Below, piece by piece: positions 8,904 to 16,170 of a stretch of DNA of 64,000 nt. The notes beneath the pieces were generated by a model. It had not been told where the DNA came from. It saw nothing but the letters and a program-made list of their open reading frames with translations, and did no database searches. Source of the stretch: DATARH01 sp963773625 (GTDB taxonomy: Bacteria > Pseudomonadota > Alphaproteobacteria > ATCC43930 > CGMCC-115725); assembly GCA_963773625.1 (NCBI GenBank), contig CAVZCJ010000011.1, positions 1 to 64,000 of the forward strand, given 5' to 3'. Position 1 is the first letter of the stretch. Every line of letters begins with the position of its first letter. Both the position numbers and the translations under genes were made by a program.

Positions 8904-9303
8904 TGCTACGATCCTGCTGCCAATGTACCCTCAGCCGAGGATCATGGTACCTTAAAATACAAACACTATTATTTTGTATCTTGACTATCTCATTGTTTTT
9001 AAACTCGGTATTGAGAATTTCTGACGCAAAACCACAGGGTCTTGCGGCGCCGAATTGGCATTAACGCACGTGAAAAATAGGTCAGTGATGCTCGCCGAGC
9101 AAATAGCGCCGTCGCGAAGGTCAGCTACCGGAGTAATGAGAAATGGACGCGCAGGACCGCCCCGATCAGTGCAAATTGGGGCTGGCGGAGGCGCTGTGGG
9201 GAACCACCGGCAAGGCCAGCTGCTGCGTTCCGCCGGCGACCGGCCATGCGACTGCGGCGAAGCCGAGTAGCTAGCAGGGGTAAGCCGACACTGCTGTTGA
9301 TCC
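8904..9303. other. A+T-rich intergenic stretch
   Basis: It holds a 7-bp hairpin (ATACAAA at 8957-8963 with TTTGTAT at 8973-8979) in an A+T-rich island at about 8935-9010. The position is 50-80 bases upstream of the gene at 8903, so it could be an operator or promoter element. I see no gene. Confidence 0.4.
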
Positions 9304-9390
9304 TCAAAGGAGGACGAACAGCTCGATGATTGTGCCCAGGGTAAGTGCCGTCACGATGACACCGGCGACTACCCACTCTACGGTGTTCAT
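9304..9390 (-). CDS. Possible 28-aa single-pass membrane peptide
   Basis: ATG 9390 opens a 28-codon ORF that is almost entirely one hydrophobic helix (VVAGVIVTALTLGTIIELFV). GGAAA upstream is a weak ribosome-binding site. It lies opposite another tiny membrane ORF at 9525. Its coding status is uncertain. Confidence 0.3.
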   Translation of the reverse strand: MNTVEWVVAGVIVTALTLGTIIELFVLL

Positions 9391-9524
9391 ATCGAGATTT
9401 CCGTAGCGGGATCGTGGAGGCGAACTTATCAACCGCTGCGACATCCGGCCATACCGTTAACCGCTGTTTAAACGAGTTCAGGCATCTTGTGATGTGCCGC
9501 CAACTAGGCCGAGGGATCGCCGCC

Positions 9525-9608
9525 ATGCGCTGGGTGCTGGTGAGTGTGATCGCAATCCTGGGTCTTCTGTACCTGCTGACCCACGACGTAACTGCGCCCT
9601 TCAATTGA
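9525..9608 (+). CDS. Possible 27-aa single-pass membrane peptide
   Basis: ATG 9525 is preceded by GAGGGA at an eight-base spacing. The 27 residues start MRWVLVSVIAILGLLYLL and form one membrane helix with a short polar tail. It lies 28 bases before the 53-aa gene at 9637 on the same strand, so the two may be co-transcribed. Function is unknown. Confidence 0.42.
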   Translation: MRWVLVSVIAILGLLYLLTHDVTAPFN

Positions 9609-9636
9609 GCGGATGTAAAGCAGGTTCGAGGCGACG

Positions 9637-9798
9637 ATGAGTTTCCCCACAGCCGACGATTTCCGCGCGGAAGCAGAGCAACTTCGCGAGTTCGCGGACC
9701 AAGCGGACGATCCCGAAATTGCCGAGAAGTATAGGCAAATGGCTGCCCGATTCGAGGCGATAGCCCGGAGCGTTGAGCTAGCGAGGGCGCTCCGCTAG
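9637..9798 (+). CDS. Small helical hypothetical protein
   Basis: This 53-aa ORF starts at ATG after TTCGAGGCGACG. It is strongly helical and charged (FRAEAEQLREFADQADDPEI then AEKYRQMAARFEAIARSVEL). The Ala/Glu/Arg heptad-like pattern resembles short coiled-coil proteins common in Bradyrhizobiaceae-like genomes. It ends in a tag with 162 bases total. Function is unknown. Confidence 0.55.
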   Translation: MSFPTADDFRAEAEQLREFADQADDPEIAEKYRQMAARFEAIARSVELARALR

Positions 9799-9939
9799 CC
9801 GGTCAATCGCAGTCCCGGCGTTCGCGGTTCAGCAGGTCATCGACAAAAGGGCGGCGCCATGGTGCCAGCGGCCCTCAAGGCTCTTCCCCGGCTCATGCTG
9901 AGCACAGACCGGATCGTTCGAGCAGAGTGCGCTCATCCT

Positions 9940-10132
9940 TATCAGAATGCCATCGCCGGTCGTCTTGACGATGCGTCCCCTGTGCTCTGCGATCTTCGGA
10001 TCGATCAGGTCGCGACGCAGCGTTCTCAAACGAGCCAGCGTGCCCGCTTCATCCCGGCCCATTAGGCGGCTATATGACGACATCAGCGGCCATGATCGCC
10101 GCGAGGCGTCGCTCAACCCGTCCTTCGCTCAT
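9940..10132 (-). pseudogene. Class III adenylate cyclase N-terminal relic
   Basis: From ATG 10132 the reading is MSEGRVERRLAAIMAADVV, then a stop. After a one-frame change it continues YSRLMGRDEAGTLARLRTL and GRIVKTTGDGILI. This is the first 65 or so residues of the catalytic domain of Rhizobiales-type adenylate/guanylate cyclases. The rest of the domain, including the second metal Asp and the usual TPR part, is absent. Confidence 0.75.
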
Positions 10133-10212
10133 CGGTGCGCGGACCTCGAAACGTGCATATCAACTGAGAGTTGGAGCAAACCCGCGATCCGGCGAGCTTC
10201 ATTCCAGGCGCG

Positions 10213-10250
10213 AGGGGCCGATTTGGGCATGAAGAGTAGCCCCCGCCGCT
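10213..10250 (+). repeat. Repeat fragment, inverted relative to 20284-20313
   Basis: The segment tgggcatgaagagtagcccc, followed by cgccgc, matches the reverse complement of 20284-20313 with about three mismatches. It belongs to the same intergenic repeat family or to a companion of it. Confidence 0.6.
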
Positions 10251-10349
10251 AACGCCCGCCGGGTTCCCCGCGGTGGAAAACCGGGGTGAGGGATTATTTA
10301 TCCAGCTTCATCATCCATGGAGTGATTGAGCTAATCGCTCGACATAGCG

Positions 10350-10462
10350 AGCGACCGCTTTCGGCGCCAAGTCGTCATTGGACGAACCGCCAGCGAGGGT
10401 CCGCTCATAACCTCTAAACGGCCATTCGTTGTAGGGGTCTTAGCCGGCCGGTCATGCCCCGA
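10350..10462 (+). repeat. Dispersed intergenic repeat, copy E
   Basis: It contains ttcggcgccaag, ccgccagcgagggtc and a terminal gccggccggtcatgcccc (10443-10460). It is related to the copy ending at 3062 and, at its 3' signature, to copies A, B and C. It lies just upstream of the IS110 element. Confidence 0.55.
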
Positions 10463-10578
10463 AGATGGTGTATCGCGGCGGCTGCGGCTCAGCATAGATG
10501 ATGAGCGTGCATCCCCTTCTGTGACGATGATTGGATCGAGGTCGGCGTGACCTCGCGCATCGAGGAAGGAGCGATCAG

Positions 10579-11625
10579 ATGGCGCATTTCGTCGGTCTTG
10601 ATGTGTCGGTGAAGGAAACGTCGGTGTGCGTTGTTGACGACGCCGGCAAGGTGATCTTGGAGCAGAAGGTCCCGACCGAGCCAGCCGACATCATCGCCCT
10701 TCTGAGCTCGCTCGGCGTGAGCTTCTGCCGGATCGGGATCGAGGCCGGGCCGCTGTCGCAGTGGCTGGTCAATGCGTTGACGGCGGCCGACCTGCCGGTG
10801 ATCTGCGTGGAGACGCGGCACATGAAGGCTTTGCTGACGGCGCAGCAAATCAACAAGACAGATCGCAACGATGCGCGCGGGATCGCGCAGATGATGCGGG
10901 TCGGGCTGTTCAAGCCGGTGCATGTGAAGACGCTGGTTGCCCAGGAGCAGCGCATGCTGCTGACCAGCCGCAAGCTGCTTCAGCGCAAACTGCTGGACCT
11001 GGAGTGCGAATTGCGCGGCACGCTGCGCAACTTCGGTTTGAAAGTCGGCGTCGTCGGTGGCGGTCGATACGAGGCACGGATCCGCGAGCTCGTCGAGGGC
11101 TTTCCTCGGCTGGCCGCGATCGCCGAGCCGCTGCTCAACGTCCGCCGGGTCATGCGCCAGCAGTTCGCCGTCCTGCACAAGATGCTGCTCGACACGGTCC
11201 GCGATGACCCGGTGTGCCGACGGCTGATGACCGCTCCAGGGGTCGGCGCGGTGGTTGCGCTGACCTACCGTGCGACGGTCGACCAGCCGCAACGCTTCGT
11301 CCATTCCCGGGCGGTCGGCGCGCATGTCGGGCTGACGCCGAAGCGCTACCAGTCCGGCGAGACCGACTATGATGGCGGGGTGTCCAAATGCGGCGACGCC
11401 CTGCTGCGCACGATGCTCTACGAGGCCGCACAGGTACTGCTCGTCCACAGTGGGAAATGGTCGTGGCTGAAGGCGTGGGGCCTGCGGGTGGCTCAGCGGC
11501 GCGGGCTACGTCGAGCCATCGTCGCGGTCGCCAGGCGCTTGGCCGTGGTTCTGCACCGGATGTGGGTCGATGGTAGCGAGTTCCGCTGGAGCAAGGACAG
11601 CGCCGCGGTTCCTGCGATTGCCTGA
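10579..11625 (+). CDS. IS110-family transposase, copy 1
   Basis: This is a full-length 348-aa DEDD-type recombinase. The RuvC-like domain has Asp in HFVGLDVSVKE, Glu in GIEAGPLSQW and two Asp in KTDRNDARGIAQMMR. The C-terminal Transposase_20 domain contains TAPGVGAVVALTYRA; its catalytic Ser should lie further on, near the SGETDYDGG segment. AAGGAG lies eight bases before ATG 10579. No frame break is seen, so this copy is potentially active. IS110 elements lack typical inverted repeats, so their ends cannot be set by eye. Confidence 0.92.
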   Translation: MAHFVGLDVSVKETSVCVVDDAGKVILEQKVPTEPADIIALLSSLGVSFCRIGIEAGPLSQWLVNALTAADLPVICVETRHMKALLTAQQINKTDRNDARGIAQMMRVGLFKPVHVKTLVAQEQRMLLTSRKLLQRKLLDLECELRGTLRNFGLKVGVVGGGRYEARIRELVEGFPRLAAIAEPLLNVRRVMRQQFAVLHKMLLDTVRDDPVCRRLMTAPGVGAVVALTYRATVDQPQRFVHSRAVGAHVGLTPKRYQSGETDYDGGVSKCGDALLRTMLYEAAQVLLVHSGKWSWLKAWGLRVAQRRGLRRAIVAVARRLAVVLHRMWVDGSEFRWSKDSAAVPAIA

Positions 11626-11790
11626 ACCGGCAGCGCAGGACACAGGAGAATTTGCCGGCAAGGAGATAACGGGTTCTGCTTCGGCAGAAAAATGTCCTCA
11701 CGGGGACGACGGGTGGGGTGAGTTCGTAATGGCTGCCGATCCTGCCGCTGACCAGCGGCAAGGGCGCCCCTAAGATTGTACCTCCCCATC
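11626..11790 (+). other. IS110 3' non-coding flank, candidate bridge RNA region
   Basis: After the transposase stop there are about 165 non-coding bases with several complementary segments, for example gctgccgatcctgccgctg and accagcggca. IS110-family recombinases are known to be guided by a structured RNA made from a non-coding end of the element. Whether that RNA is here or in 10463-10578 is inference. Confidence 0.3.
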
Positions 11791-12026
11791 CTTCTCATCC
11801 CATCATGAGGCGGCTTGGCGCCGACCTCGAAGAGAAGCGAGAGCCCCGTGTGGCATGATTACCCGAAGCGCAAAAGGACGATTGCATGAGTAAATCAGTG
11901 CGAGCTTGACACTGGCCGCGATAGAGAAGCAGCCATTCGCTGCGGTCGCTGACAACAGCGGGTCAGGCTCCAAGGCGGTCGCTCGCGGGAGAACAGCGAC
12001 GGTCCATTCGGCGTGCGGCGCTCTTC
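11791..12026. other. Intergenic stretch without recognised genes
   Basis: I see no supported gene or structure. The sequence runs up to the stop codon of the TPR-protein relic. Confidence 0.4.
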
Positions 12027-12215
12027 TCAGGGTGCCTTGGCCAGCTCCGCCTGGATCATCGGGATCCATTTTTTCTGATCCGAGGTCAGCTTCCCCTCAG
12101 CGTCCAGCCGCTTCAGGATCGCCAAAGCCTCCGTAAGATTGGGCTTCACATCGCCGCCGGCCGTTGCAACGCTATACAGAGCGTATGCTAGATCGGTCTG
12201 CCATATTGCGCGCAC
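12027..12215 (-). pseudogene. C-terminal relic of a TPR protein
   Basis: About 62 codons (DLAYALYSVATAGGD ... TEALAILKRLDAEGK and LTSDQKKWIPMIQAELA) look like the conserved C-terminus of the long TPR/caspase-like proteins found in Bradyrhizobium and relatives. Only the tail is present and the upstream repeats are missing. It follows the XRE regulator by 14 bases on the same strand, but this looks like a deletion junction rather than an operon. Confidence 0.5.
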
Positions 12216-12229
12216 TTCCCACGCGCGCT

Positions 12230-12586
12230 CTACCGACCCGCCAGAGCACGAACGAGCTGACCGAACGCTTCCTGGTACTTCTCGTCGGGGAATTCTACAA
12301 AATTACGCGCGATCTCCAGCACCGCCCGCTCATTGGGTGCGACTGCAGTCGCCTCCTCCTCTAGCTCTTCGTAAAAGTAGGCGAGAGGCGCATCCAGCGC
12401 CTCTGCGATCTTATACAGACGCCCAGCCGAAATCCGGTTGGTACCGCGCTCGTATTTATGAGCCTGCTGATAGCTGACACCTATCAGCTCGGCGAGCTGA
12501 AACCCCGTTAACCCGAGCGCCACACGGCGTTCGCGCAGGCGTGTGCCTACGGCGACATCGACCGTTGTCACCTTGTTTGATCCCAT
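12230..12586 (-). CDS. XRE-family transcriptional regulator
   Basis: This 118-aa protein has an N-terminal HTH_3 domain (VGTRLRERRVALGLTGFQL, AELIGVSYQQAHKYERGTN, ISAGRLYKIAEALDAPLAYF; residues 15-75). An acidic helical C-terminus may dimerise. It is the size of short phage- or plasmid-type repressors. ATG 12586 lies six bases after the stop of the upstream gene at 12592, so the two are probably co-transcribed. No strong ribosome-binding site is visible, consistent with coupled translation. Confidence 0.82.
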   Translation of the reverse strand: MGSNKVTTVDVAVGTRLRERRVALGLTGFQLAELIGVSYQQAHKYERGTNRISAGRLYKIAEALDAPLAYFYEELEEEATAVAPNERAVLEIARNFVEFPDEKYQEAFGQLVRALAGR

Positions 12587-12591
12587 TGCTA

Positions 12592-12933
12592 CTATCGCGC
12601 CGCTGCTTCGGCGGGCGCCCACGCACCGATCATCTTGGCCAACTTTCGCGCGGACGAATTACGCTGGGGTACGGATTTTAGGCCGGTGCGATCCTGTGGG
12701 TTCGGAACTGGCTGATTTGCGAACCGGCATCCGAAAAGGCGGGCATCCCGAGGGTTGTCGAATTCAGCGTCAAACACGCCCTCTCTACCCGTTACCGTGA
12801 CCGGCTTTAGATCGTCCACCAGCACGATGCAGTGATGATCCAGCCATGTCCGCATGGTCGCGAGAAACTCCGCGAGCGAAACCATAGGTGGACACTCCAC
12901 GCGCACTATTGTTGTTTTCCATTCGCTTGCCAC
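12592..12933 (-). CDS. Conserved small hypothetical protein
   Basis: The protein is about 113 aa with alternating beta/alpha character (WKTTIVRVECPPMVSLAEFL, TMRTWLDHHCIVLVDDLKPV, GVFDAEFDNPRDARLFGCRF). The pattern looks like a small conserved family of Rhizobiales, but I cannot name it. GTG 12933 has GGGGGA seven bases upstream and is preferred; ATG 12990 is an alternative that adds 19 residues. It shares an operon with the XRE regulator, which suggests a regulator-partner pair. Confidence 0.5.
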   Translation of the reverse strand: MASEWKTTIVRVECPPMVSLAEFLATMRTWLDHHCIVLVDDLKPVTVTGREGVFDAEFDNPRDARLFGCRFANQPVPNPQDRTGLKSVPQRNSSARKLAKMIGAWAPAEAAAR

Positions 12934-12990
12934 GATGCCGTCCCCCGTCGGATTACCGCTGCGGTATTCGCCGCCAAAACCCGGTCGCAT

Positions 12991-13385
12991 GTAAACATTC
13001 CGACAAGCTCATCGTTCCAACGCTCAGGTCGGAACACGGGCCATCGTGCATCCAAAAATGGACGCGACTGCTCTCGGCGTTTTCCCGTGGCTCCCGCGCG
13101 TCCCGGCGAAGGTCTGCTGACAGAACCCTCAGCGGGCATTCGGCCGGCGTGGCCGGAACGGGTCTTCGTGCCCCAAATGCGTCATTCGAGACCAGATCAT
13201 TGAAGCGCCGGATGGGGGGAGGTCGGCGGTTCACGATCTGCGTGGCTAGCCACTACTCTGCGCGCCAGGCACGGACGTCAGCCCTGCGTTGATCGAGGTC
13301 AATGCGGGAGGCCGGGGCGCGGAGTGCCCTAAGTCTCGAACGCAGCGCCGGCAATGTCGATCCACAGGCAAGTACGCAGGCAACG
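12991..13385. other. Intergenic region with repeat-like fragment
   Basis: No supported gene. Around 13160-13200 the segment gggtcttcgtgccccaaatg resembles the actcttcgtgccccac segment at about 20300, so a diverged copy of the dispersed repeat may lie here. The 3' end carries the Crp/Fnr ribosome-binding site. Confidence 0.4.
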
Positions 13386-14105
13386 ATGACATCGTTGAAT
13401 AATCCGGAAGATGCCGCTTCGAACCGGCTCCTGGCTCTCATGCGAGACAAGGATCAGAAGCGCCTTCGTCGGCATCTCGAACCGGTAGTTCTGGACTACA
13501 AACGCCCGCTCTACAACGCCAACGAGCCGATCGAGTTCGTGCATTTCATCGAAAGCGGCGTCGGCACTTTGATGCTCGCGATGGCGAACGGTCGGGCGGC
13601 GGAGGTCGGAACTATCGGCAATGAGGGATTTGTTGGACTGCCGGTGGTGCTGGGTGACGACAGAGCACCCGCGAGCGTCTATGTCCAAGTGCCCGGCGTG
13701 GGCCTGCGAATGAAAGCGGAAACATTCCGTAAGGAACTTGGGCGAAGCGGCCCAATGCGCGCGACGATGCTTCAGTACGCGCACGCCTTCTTCAATCAAG
13801 TCGCCCAATCGGCCGCCTGCGCGAGCCTTCATTTGCTGGAACAACGCTGCTGTCGCTCGCTGCTGATGACCCGCGACCGTATGCATTCGGATGAATTTCC
13901 ACTGACTCAGGAGTTTCTCGCGATGATGCTCGGCGTGCGACGGGCGGGGGTTACAGTTGCGGCAGGTGGGCTGCAGCGTGCCGGGCTGATCCGCTATACA
14001 CGCGGCAACGTGACGATCATTGATCGCCACGGCCTGGAGCAGCGCTCGTGCGAATGCTACGGCGTTTCCAAAAAGGAGTTCGATCGCCTGCTCGGCGCCG
14101 AGTGA
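13386..14105 (+). CDS. Crp/Fnr-family transcriptional regulator
   Basis: This 239-aa protein has an N-terminal cyclic-nucleotide-binding-like beta-roll (residues 30-140: EPIEFVHFIESGVGTLMLAM ... EVGTIGNEGFVGLPVVLGDD). A dimer helix and a C-terminal winged HTH follow (LTQEFLAMMLGVRRAGVTVA). There is no N-terminal Cys cluster, so it is not an Fe-S Fnr; the effector is unknown. ATG 13386 follows GCAGGCAACG. An earlier in-frame start at 13302 would add 28 residues without domain support. Confidence 0.85.
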   Translation: MTSLNNPEDAASNRLLALMRDKDQKRLRRHLEPVVLDYKRPLYNANEPIEFVHFIESGVGTLMLAMANGRAAEVGTIGNEGFVGLPVVLGDDRAPASVYVQVPGVGLRMKAETFRKELGRSGPMRATMLQYAHAFFNQVAQSAACASLHLLEQRCCRSLLMTRDRMHSDEFPLTQEFLAMMLGVRRAGVTVAAGGLQRAGLIRYTRGNVTIIDRHGLEQRSCECYGVSKKEFDRLLGAE

Positions 14106-14148
14106 CGGCCCAGGGGAGCCAGGTGCTCCGAACGAGCGGGCGCGGTTG

Positions 14149-14403
14149 CTAGTGCATAATCTGGTGAGCGGCCCACACGATAGAGCCAGACGCAATCCTG
14201 CGACCGCCATAAGACGATCGCCATTCGGCCGCAGCGACATCCGGCGCGATGTCTCCCATACCGAAGCATCGGATATTTCGGCCGATCCTCTGAGCGTTGA
14301 CCACCGCGCTATTCCATGGTCGATCGTCGCTTATCGGGCCTTCCACGCTAAATTCGCCAGCGTCCCGGTCTACCACGATGAGGACAAACTGGCGCTTCGT
14401 CAT
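14149..14403 (-). CDS. Conserved hypothetical protein
   Basis: This 84-aa protein begins MTKRQFVLIVVDRDAGEF and contains VEGPISDDRPWNSAVVNAQR and CFGMGDIAPDVAAAEW. The sequence looks like a widespread small protein of Bradyrhizobium-type genomes, of unknown role. GAGGAG lies 7-12 bases before ATG 14403. It starts 18 bases after the stop of the gene at 14421, so the two form an operon. Confidence 0.7.
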   Translation of the reverse strand: MTKRQFVLIVVDRDAGEFSVEGPISDDRPWNSAVVNAQRIGRNIRCFGMGDIAPDVAAAEWRSSYGGRRIASGSIVWAAHQIMH

Positions 14404-14420
14404 CGCAATACTCCTCGGGG

Positions 14421-14597
14421 TCAATCAGACTGATCGTGGGTAGGCTTGGCAAACATTGGGGTTACAATCTCGATGACGAGAAAGCCCCGAGATTCCAACT
14501 GGTCTTTCATCTGTAAGATCTTCGCCTTGTCCACGACGACGGTCATGCCCGCTTCGTCGGGCCGGCGCGGATGCCGGTACCGGATCACCAAGCTCAC
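14421..14597 (-). CDS. Conserved small hypothetical protein
   Basis: This 58-aa protein contains VIRYRHPRRPDEAGMTVVVD and KAKILQMKDQLESRGFLVIE, a compact beta-alpha-beta pattern. GTG 14597 follows GGGAG at a seven-base spacing; ATG 14633 is an alternative start. It is first in a two-gene operon with the 84-aa protein. Function is unknown. Confidence 0.55.
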   Translation of the reverse strand: MSLVIRYRHPRRPDEAGMTVVVDKAKILQMKDQLESRGFLVIEIVTPMFAKPTHDQSD

Positions 14598-15152
14598 CGC
14601 AAAACTCCCACTTCCTTCCGAAGCCGGATGCATCGAATCCTCGATCGCGACAAGGTTCGGAAAATACCTAGCGGGTTCAATTGCCGGGAACGTAGCCGGG
14701 TTAAGCAGACCGCGAACGTCGCCTGTGGGTTGACCTCAGTAATTCCTTCGCCGTCGAGCGAATGGCCGGAGTCGGCGCTATGCGGACGCGGCGCACCTCG
14801 CTTCGAATGACCGTTTTGCGATCCCTTACCGGCCAGTCGTCATCGCTATCGTGGGTTTCCGGTCATGCCCCCGGAGCAGACCTTGATGGCGGCCAGCTTG
14901 GGCTACCGCAGTGGGTGGAAATGGGTCATTCGCGGACCGAGCAGGGAACAACGAGATCGCGCCGTTTGCGGTCATCTAGCTGAACTCATCGTCGGGAGCT
15001 TAACACCCACGCCGCCACCGCTTTTCCGCCCGGTTATTTTGCGGCAGGATTGCTCAAATGGGTTCCGGAGATGTTTCTCCGGCCCCGCCAAGAGCTGACG
15101 CCAACGCTAGTCGAGAACACTCGGCGGAAGACTTTGCAGGGGGAGACGCTTC
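14598..15152. other. Intergenic region carrying repeat copy B
   Basis: The stretch is non-coding. It holds the longest copy of the dispersed repeat (14772-14937) and ends with the GGGGGAG ribosome-binding site of the binding-protein gene at 15153. Confidence 0.6.
14772..14937 (+). repeat. Dispersed intergenic repeat, copy B (longest)
   Basis: Order: tcggcgctatgcggacgcgg, ctcgcttcgaatgaccgttt, gtgggtttccggtcatgccc, then a 3' extension with gcagaccttgatggcggcca and taccgcagtgggtgg. The first 100 bases match the copies at 8398 and 31435. The extension matches 20077-20136 in inverted orientation. Confidence 0.78.
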
Positions 15153-16170
15153 ATGAGGCGGCGCGATCTTTGCCTCGGCCTCATGGGCGGCCTGTTGATA
15201 TCGCCGCTTGCAGCCGCTGCGCAACAAGTAGATCGGGTCTGGCGGATCGCTGTCCTGATGGGCTACCCCGAGTTCGACCCGCAAGCTCAGGCTAATGCCG
15301 TCGCACTTCGACAAGGGTTACGGGCCCTGGGATGGCTGGAAGGGCAGAATATTCAAATCATCTTTCGCTGGGCAGGCGGCGATCCGGAAAAGGCAAAGGT
15401 CTTCGCGAAAGAACTTGTTGACCTCTCGCCTGACGTGCTGGTCCCCAGCACCAATCAGGTGACAGAGATCGTCCAGCACCAAACGCGGACGATACCTGTC
15501 GTGTTCGTGTATGTCGGCGATCCGGTTGGCAGCGGCTTCGCCGCCAGCCTGTCGCGACCGGGTGGGAACATCACAGGCTTTGCGAATTTTGAGAACACTA
15601 TTGGCGGCAAGTGGGTGGAGCTGCTTCAAGAAGCTGTGCCGAATCTTACAGCGCGTCGGCTTCATCTTCGACCCGGATGCGGCACCAAATGTCGGCTTCT
15701 TCGAGGCAGCCAAAGCTGCCGCGCCCTCTCTTCGGGTCACCGTGGTTCCGCTTGCATCCCGCAATGCGGCCGATATAGAGCGCTGCGTGTCAATGTTCAT
15801 CCACGAACCGGCCGCTAGCAAGGTTACCGAATTCAGCCAGGGCCTCATTGTCGCGCCACATGCTCTGACGTTGGGTAATCGCACTCTGATCGCCCAGCTG
15901 GCGGCCGAATATCGTCTGCCCGCCATGTACAGCGATCGCTACTTCGTAGAAAGCGGAGGGCTGATTTCCTTTGGCAACAATACGGCCGACATGTTCCGTC
16001 GGGCAGCATCCTACATTGATCTTATATTCCGGGGGGGGGGTAAGCCCGCCGACCTGCCAGTGCAGCTGCCGACCAAGTTCGAGCTCCTCGTCAACTTGAA
16101 TACCGCCGAGGCGCTCGGCCTCACCGTGCCCCCGCTGGTGCTGGCGCAGGCCGACGAGGTGATCCAATGA
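15153..16170 (+). pseudogene. ABC_sub_bind periplasmic binding protein, one frame break
   Basis: This is a TrpX/YckB-like substrate-binding protein of about 335 aa (ABC_sub_bind family). The signal peptide is MRRRDLCLGLMGGLLISPLAAAA. Lobe 1 contains VWRIAVLMGYPEFDP and GDPVGSGFAASLSRPGGNIT. After a one-base change near 15650-15658 the family sequence continues VGFIFDPDAAPNVGFFEAA to PLVLAQADEVIQ. No permease or ATPase lies nearby. It overlaps the histidine kinase gene start by four bases (ATGA), so it probably acts as a sensor partner rather than in transport. Confidence 0.82.

Noticed and set aside
10489..11448. 319-codon minus-strand ORF over the IS110 transposase
   Set aside because: It is the antisense shadow of an intact transposase, low in complexity and rich in His, Arg and Gln.
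11803..12069. 88-codon minus-strand ORF after IS110
   Set aside because: It has no recognisable motif and overlaps the TPR relic. Codon pattern and composition do not stand out.
16031..16040. Run of ten G as a frameshift site in the binding-protein gene
   Set aside because: The frame through the G-run (IFRGGGKPADLP) agrees with the family sequence on both sides, so no shift is needed there. The real break lies near 15650.
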